Source: RYN-133 sp963754285
GTDB taxonomy: Bacteria; Actinomycetota; Actinomycetes; Mycobacteriales; Jatrophihabitantaceae
Length of the DNA: 64,000 nt
Direction of reading: 5' to 3'
Assembly (NCBI GenBank): GCA_963754285.1
Contig: CAVWFN010000006.1
Location: 124,001 to 188,000 of the forward strand
The translations under genes were made by a program, and so were the position numbers. Position 1 is the stretch's first letter. Every line of letters starts with the position of its first letter. The notes beneath the pieces were generated by a model that had not been told where the DNA came from, ran no database searches, and was given only the letters and a program-made list of their open reading frames with translations. Shown here piece by piece: positions 62,687 through 64,000 of the stretch.

Positions 62687-63763
62687 GTGGTCGAACGCTC
62701 GACGATCTACGAGGTGGCACGCCGTAGCGGCGTGTCCACCGCGACGGTCTCGCGCGTCATGGACAACGGCACCGGCTTCTCGGCCGCCACCCGGGATCGC
62801 GTGCTTGCGGTGGCCAACGAACTCGGCTGGGTCCCCAGCGGCTCGGCACGCGGACTGGCGCGCAGGCGCACCGGCATCGTCGGGCTGCTGTTCCCCGATT
62901 TCGCCGACATCGGCGAGGGCGAGCAGGAATCCCCGTTGTACGTCGACCAGGTCATCCGCGGCGCCGAGCGCGCCGCTGCTGCGGCCGGACACGCCGTGCT
63001 CATCGCGGCGACGCGAAGCGCCAGCGGCCGTGACCTCGCGTTCTCGGTCGCGAGCAAGGTCGACGGGCTCGTGGTGATGGCGCGCAGCCTCACCGACCAC
63101 GACCTCGAGACGATCGCGCACACGGTTCCGGTGGTCGCGCTGGCCGGCCGACCGGCCCGGGGGGCGGATCTCGATCGCGTCAGCGCCGACAACCGTGGCG
63201 GTACGCGCGCGCTGGTCGAGCACCTGATCCAACAGCACCGCTGCCGCGACCTCGTGTTCGTCGGCGGCCCGCAACGTTCGCCCGACTCGATGGAGCGCTT
63301 CACCGGCTTCTGCGAAGCGCTCACCTCGGCCGACATCGACGCGCCGGAACATCCTGACGCCGGCGGTGGATTCACCGAGACCGGCGGCGCGCGGGCCGTC
63401 GGCGAGCTGCTCGACCAGCGCGCGCTCCCCGACGCCATCGTGTGCGGTAACGACGAGATGGCGATCGGCGCGCTCGCGGTGCTCAAGCGCGCGAAGGTCA
63501 AGGTTCCTGCCGATGTCGCGGTCACCGGCTTCGACGACATCGCCGCCACCCGTCACCTCGCTCCCCCACTCACCACCGTGCGCCAGCCGATGCACGACCT
63601 CGGCCAGCACGCGGTGCAGGCCGTTCTCGACCGCGTCGCCAACCGCACCGGCGAGCGTCTCGAAGACGTGCTCCCGACCCAACTCGTCGTCCGACGTAGC
63701 TGCGGCTGCCGAGTCCGCACGCAATCCGTAGTCACCACACAGCAGAAAGGCCATGCCGCATGA
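62687..63763 (+). CDS. LacI-family transcriptional regulator
   Basis: 358 residues, GTG start. LacI HTH (about 5-55: IYEVARRSGVSTATVSRVMD) with hinge helix SARGLARRRTG, then a periplasmic-binding-like sensor domain ending in the RRSCGC tail seen in sugar regulators. The ligand is probably a mono- or oligosaccharide from plant or yeast polymers. Its stop overlaps the start of the next gene (ATGA), so they form an operon controlled by the operators at 62629-62662. Confidence 0.92.
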   Translation: MVERSTIYEVARRSGVSTATVSRVMDNGTGFSAATRDRVLAVANELGWVPSGSARGLARRRTGIVGLLFPDFADIGEGEQESPLYVDQVIRGAERAAAAAGHAVLIAATRSASGRDLAFSVASKVDGLVVMARSLTDHDLETIAHTVPVVALAGRPARGADLDRVSADNRGGTRALVEHLIQQHRCRDLVFVGGPQRSPDSMERFTGFCEALTSADIDAPEHPDAGGGFTETGGARAVGELLDQRALPDAIVCGNDEMAIGALAVLKRAKVKVPADVAVTGFDDIAATRHLAPPLTTVRQPMHDLGQHAVQAVLDRVANRTGERLEDVLPTQLVVRRSCGCRVRTQSVVTTQQKGHAA

Positions 63764-64000
63764 CCCGTGCTCCCGACATCGACGAGCAGCAGCGTGAACG
63801 CGACGCGCGAGCTGACTGGGAACGGCGCATCTATCGCCGGCTCACCGACACCAGTTCAGCTGATGCCTCGCTCGCGCTGCCCGCGCCGACGGGTGTGCGC
63901 GCGACGGCCGCGGCCGGTCATGTGCGCCTGACATGGGACGAGGTCGACGGCGCAGCCGGCTACCTGATCGAGCGCACCGACCCCGATGGCGAGACCCGAT
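63760..64000 (+). CDS. Partial gene with a fibronectin type III domain, probably a glycoside hydrolase
   Basis: 80 codons are visible from the ATG at 63760; the rest lies beyond the window. A charged N-terminus (DEQQRERDARADWERRIYRR) leads into LPAPTGVRATAAAGHVRLTW and EVDGAAGYLIERTDPDGE, a clear FN3 strand pattern. No signal peptide. The coupled LacI gene suggests a carbohydrate-active enzyme such as a xylosidase, which is inference. Confidence 0.75.
   Translation, partial: MTRAPDIDEQQRERDARADWERRIYRRLTDTSSADASLALPAPTGVRATAAAGHVRLTWDEVDGAAGYLIERTDPDGETR

Overview
This window is high-GC DNA from an actinomycete (Actinomycetota). The evidence is GTG/TTG starts, GTGA/ATGA gene overlaps, a DosS/DosR (OsdK/OsdR-like) system, DUF222-HNH and LigD-type genes, and an AfsR-type regulator. 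The genus cannot be fixed from the sequence; a soil lineage outside Mycobacterium is my best guess.

Layout. (1) 0.2-13.5 kb looks like a hypoxia/dormancy locus. It holds a CBS-BON protein and a universal stress protein, divergent from an Acg-like flavoprotein followed by a DosS-like sensor kinase and a DosR-like regulator. A second Acg-like protein, a GNAT/ADP-forming acyl-CoA ligase fusion, another universal stress protein and a small Cys/His protein follow. An acetate kinase/phosphoketolase pair lies beyond, and the phosphoketolase gene carries a one-base frameshift. Three matches to the DosR box lie at the expected promoters (1417-1430, 5131-5144, 9569-9582). (2) 13.8-26 kb is accessory DNA: a three-gene unknown operon, an intact ABC exporter beside fragments of a second, a GntR regulator whose ABC operon has collapsed, a slipin/NfeD/flotillin cluster, and a repeat-rich stretch with tRNA 3'-end scars and a CHAP fragment. 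(3) 26.5-38.2 kb holds a 1439-residue SARP-nSTAND-WD40 regulator, a secreted beta-propeller, a lipoprotein esterase with a palindromic operator, a duplicated gene fragment, a TetR/SMP-30 pair with its operator, a SnoaL-like protein, and an SDR overlapped by an ERG4/ERG24-like sterol reductase. (4) 38.8-51.9 kb has small enzymes, membrane proteins, tRNA-Val(CAC), a DyP peroxidase, MarR, and a 1264-residue hybrid kinase/PP2C/anti-sigma protein beside a STAS protein. A Stf0 sulfotransferase, a wrecked DUF222-HNH gene, a secreted B-lectin and a second STAS protein follow. (5) 51.9-57.5 kb holds boxB, boxC and an acetyltransferase from aerobic benzoyl-CoA degradation, a uridine-kinase-like protein, and an SMP-30 protein with an acidic repetitive N-terminus. 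(6) 57.7-64 kb holds a P450, a LigD-like protein with intact phosphoesterase but degenerate polymerase motifs, a MEDS-STAS sensor, an SDR, and a LacI regulator with its operators in front of a gene that runs off the window.

Two themes stand out. One is oxygen/dormancy signalling tied to acetyl-CoA, acetyl-phosphate and acetylation metabolism in the first 13.5 kb. The other is partner-switching (STAS, PP2C, anti-sigma kinase) signalling between 44 and 61 kb. The accessory region 13.8-41 kb carries most of the decayed genes, repeats and scars.
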